64,000 nt of DNA from a virus, in the IMG/VR virus record IMGVR_UViG_3300030117_004654, positions 9,373 through 73,372 of that record, one strand, 5' to 3'. Of the stretch, positions 61,937 through 64,000 are shown piece after piece. Each line of letters opens with the position of its first letter. Position 1 is the first letter of the stretch. The translations under genes were made by a program, and so were the position numbers. The notes beneath the pieces are model-generated. The model made no database searches and was not told the origin of the DNA. It saw only the letters and a program-made list of their open reading frames with translations.

Positions 61937-63184
61937 ATGAATGAAAAAGTGACAAATGAATTGAACAAAGCCGCAGAACTTTTGGGTATGACCCAAGATG
62001 ATGTAAATGCTAAGTGGAATAAGATTGTTGAGGATAACACTCTCAATCTTCAAGTTGAAGCCGAAGTTAATTTGGGTTTGACTTTATTCCGCCAATGGTT
62101 TACAGGAATGCGCCGCGTTCAACAATCAGGAGAAGAAGTAAAAACAAATTCTGGCGATTCTCTCGTTAAGAATGGTTTTGGTGTTGTAGTAGCAGTAGAA
62201 GAAGTTAGAGATTTTGAAGAATACTCAAGAAATCAACTTGTTGCTGAATTTATGCGTGACCGAAATGCCACGTATAATGCAGGAAAGTTTGCTTATGCAA
62301 ATAAGTTAGAAAATGGTAACTACAAAATCAGCCAGATTTTTGAGAATGAATTGAAGGAACGAACAGAAAACAGTCAAGGACAACCTTATACTGAATTGCC
62401 TCCATCTACTATGGAAATTGATGGACAAACTGTTATTCCTCTTGATGAAAGAAAGGTATTGCCTTGGGGTGATGCAAATAAGGGATATGGTCAACCTAAA
62501 CCCGCCCATAATTATCGAAGAACTGTACATTTTATTGGTGAAGTGAATGATGGCGGAATTAAATATTGGCGCATTATGGCTAAGGATGATGTTGCAAATA
62601 ATTGGGACATTAAGCCCCAAGAGTTTGTAAATCTAAATTTGATTTGGGATGCAGAAAAGGGAGAAGCATATCCTGTAAAGGACAGTCTTGAAACTGCTAC
62701 TTACAATAAAGATATGCCAAATCCAGTTGACACAAGTAGTGTAAATCTATCAGACTTAGTTGTTGAAAACTTAAAGGACAAGGTATCACCGTTGATTAAC
62801 CTCGAACAATACCACAATTCTATTCAACAATTGCCCCAAAAGGCTAGAATTGTTGTTACTGATGGTAATGTAACAAACATGAACATGAACCCGTCTGAAA
62901 AAACAGGTAACAGAACCTTGAGAATTTCAGACATTAATGCTGATTTCAGTTATGAAAGTGATGGTGAGGTTTCAACCGCGTGTTGGGTTCCGCCACATAT
63001 TGATATTGATTTCGGAATTACAAGTCATGTACTGGTTATTGGAAAAACTAGTCAAAGCAGAAATTCTGAGACAGGAGAATTAAGACCTGTGAGTATTAAT
63101 GTTTCAGGATTAGTTGTTCTTGATAAGCGTGGAAATCCAACCACGGTGCAAGATTCTGGAGAAACTTACACAGGCTGGTTCTGA
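61937..63184 (+). CDS. probable single-stranded DNA-binding (OB-fold) protein
   Basis: 415 residues with a good ribosome site (AAGGAAGTGAAGAA). Beta-rich segments (NYRRTVHFIGEVNDGGIKYW, GEVSTACWVPPHIDIDFGIT, SHVLVIGKTSQSRNSETGEL and RPVSINVSGLVVLDKRGNP) resemble one or more OB folds of RPA-like proteins. There is no zinc motif. Its place between the clamp loader and a RecA-like ATPase supports replication or recombination. The family is inferred, not recognised by a unique motif. Confidence 0.5.
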   Translation: MNEKVTNELNKAAELLGMTQDDVNAKWNKIVEDNTLNLQVEAEVNLGLTLFRQWFTGMRRVQQSGEEVKTNSGDSLVKNGFGVVVAVEEVRDFEEYSRNQLVAEFMRDRNATYNAGKFAYANKLENGNYKISQIFENELKERTENSQGQPYTELPPSTMEIDGQTVIPLDERKVLPWGDANKGYGQPKPAHNYRRTVHFIGEVNDGGIKYWRIMAKDDVANNWDIKPQEFVNLNLIWDAEKGEAYPVKDSLETATYNKDMPNPVDTSSVNLSDLVVENLKDKVSPLINLEQYHNSIQQLPQKARIVVTDGNVTNMNMNPSEKTGNRTLRISDINADFSYESDGEVSTACWVPPHIDIDFGITSHVLVIGKTSQSRNSETGELRPVSINVSGLVVLDKRGNPTTVQDSGETYTGWF

Positions 63185-63298
63185 TTGTAATTTCTTTTAC
63201 GGTTTGTCGAATAATAAGGGGAAAATCGCATTTCAAGTCTCACTCGAAATAGTGGTATTCGTACGCCATGAACCCCTTTCCGTAATTGAGGTGATATT
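63185..63298 (+). promoter_or_regulatory. intergenic leader
   Basis: 113 bases between rightward genes, longer than most gaps in this block. AAGGGGAAAATCGCATTTC and GAACCCCTTTCC can pair (GGGG/CCCC), a probable terminator or leader hairpin; GAGGTGATATT before the ATG at 63299 is the ribosome site. Confidence 0.4.
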
Positions 63299-63508
63299 AT
63301 GAATCATTATAGATTAAATAGATTGACGATTGATTTAGATGAAGTGGAATCTATTGAATGGTCAAACGTGTCTAATGAAACATTAGATGAAAATCCTGAT
63401 TTATATCAGGTAGTCCTACATATGAAGAGTGGAAAGAAATTTACACGAAGAGTATATAGGAAACAATTTGAAGAATTGATTGAAGAATTTGAAGGTGAAG
63501 AAGAATGA
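63299..63508 (+). CDS. small hypothetical protein
   Basis: 69 residues. NHYRLNRLTIDLDEVESIEW, then LYQVVLHMKSGKKFTRRVYR: beta strands and a C-terminal helix with EFEGEEE that carries the ribosome site of the next gene. The IDLDEVESIEW ... LHMKSGKKF pattern looks like a small phage protein with a YopX/PH-like turn. Function unknown. Confidence 0.57.
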   Translation: MNHYRLNRLTIDLDEVESIEWSNVSNETLDENPDLYQVVLHMKSGKKFTRRVYRKQFEELIEEFEGEEE

Positions 63509-64000
63509 GTTGGAGTAATGTAAAAACAGGTGAAGCAGTTTCTAAAGAAAGTTCATTAGAGATTGCAAAAGCATTAGTAAGAACAAAGATACAAAGAATG
63601 CAAGAGCGTGATAGAGCGCATCTTTGCACATTGTTATATGGAGAAGCAAAATGTGGCAAAAGTGGTTTAGCACTAGATAGTAGAACCCCCGAACAAATTG
63701 AAAATAATTGTTTAGTTATGGTTTTGGATTTTGATAATGGTTGTGAACCTACATGGAGGCAGAATTGGGATTCAGACCCAAACATTATGATTCTAAATCC
63801 GGTTGTGCGAGATGAAGAAGGCTATCCAAATTTAGATGAAACTACACTATTAGCAGAAGCGTTTATTTCTTTGGCTAATGATTATGTAGAAGAAGGTAAA
63901 GAAATTAAATTTGTTTTTGATGGTGTAGATAGATGGGAACAATTGTGTTTTTTAACAATGTCTGAAGATAAGAGGTCCACACAAGTAAAATTTATGCCTA
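63505..64000 (+). CDS. RecA-like AAA ATPase, partial at right edge
   Basis: 165 residues to the window end, 3' end outside. Walker A LYGEAKCGKSGLA near residue 55 and Walker B EIKFVFDGVDRW. The arrangement resembles phage Sak4/RecA-type (AAA_24) recombinases or RadA-like ATPases. Likely role in recombination-dependent replication or repair. It starts M-S-W-S-N-V-K, which is only a superficial resemblance to the tag. ATGA overlap with the preceding gene. Confidence 0.65.
   Translation, partial: MSWSNVKTGEAVSKESSLEIAKALVRTKIQRMQERDRAHLCTLLYGEAKCGKSGLALDSRTPEQIENNCLVMVLDFDNGCEPTWRQNWDSDPNIMILNPVVRDEEGYPNLDETTLLAEAFISLANDYVEEGKEIKFVFDGVDRWEQLCFLTMSEDKRSTQVKFMP

Noticed and set aside
56689-63540. 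WxDILK tag on the M-S-W starts of the replicative ligase and the RecA-like ATPase
   Set aside because: They read MSWARFSRL and MSWSNVKTG and lack D-I-L-K; both are replication enzymes in the other gene block.

Overview
This AT-rich window is part of the genome of an archaeal head-tailed (caudoviricete-like) virus. The head module is of HK97 type: large terminase, portal, prohead protease with scaffold, and major capsid protein. The information-processing genes are archaeal: transcription factor B, an RFC small-subunit clamp loader and an archaeal-type ATP-dependent DNA ligase. A class II ribonucleotide reductase and a GroES/GroEL pair are added to these. The mix resembles viruses described from uncultured marine Group II Euryarchaeota (magroviruses), but that assignment is inference because no search could be run. 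No integrase, tail module or DNA polymerase is recognised, so the genome continues past both edges.

Layout. Positions 1-33911 are one leftward block of virion genes, read from right to left: small cargo-like genes, terminase small subunit (28.4 kb), very large charged proteins (20.7-27.4 kb), terminase large subunit (18.5 kb), a LAGLIDADG-domain gene, portal (15.3 kb), coiled-coil proteins, a ligase-containing 852-residue protein, prohead protease/scaffold (6.7 kb), major capsid protein (5.4 kb), probable decoration proteins, two membrane proteins, an Arf-like GTPase, and more small cargo-like genes. Positions 34-39.2 kb form a control region around the strand switch. It has palindromes (ACCATATGGT with nearby ACTTTGG), hairpin terminators, a small leftward operon and a family of three related proteins. 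Three tRNA genes (Lys-UUU, Leu-UAA, Arg-UCU) follow at 40.1-40.4 kb. From 40.4 kb to the right edge is a tightly packed rightward block of small early-type genes and replication, nucleotide, chaperone and transcription genes, mostly with ATGA overlaps.

The most striking observation is a short N-terminal peptide shared by about 23 otherwise unrelated leftward genes: M(S/T/N)WxDILK or MW(F/W)DILK, core W-x-(D/N)-(I/V/L)-(L/I)-K, called the WxDILK tag below. Terminase, portal, capsid and decoration proteins lack it. Related sequences occur at both ends of the prohead protease domain (FSILK, FDILK) and at the C-termini of the scaffold and a second coiled-coil protein (M(D/S)W(N/D)DI). This suggests a head-targeting and/or maturation-cleavage signal, analogous to the capsid-targeting sequence of T4 internal proteins. 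The tagged set includes two HExxH metalloprotease-like proteins.

A second candidate system is a minimal ubiquitin-like pathway in the rightward block: a 66-residue beta-grasp protein ending Gly-Gly-Tyr (45.6 kb), an E1/ThiF-like Rossmann protein (51.8 kb) and a JAMM-type peptidase with a perfect HxHx7SxxD motif (53 kb). Two possible histone-fold proteins and a two-protein AAA+ set that may form a clamp loader complete the unusual content.
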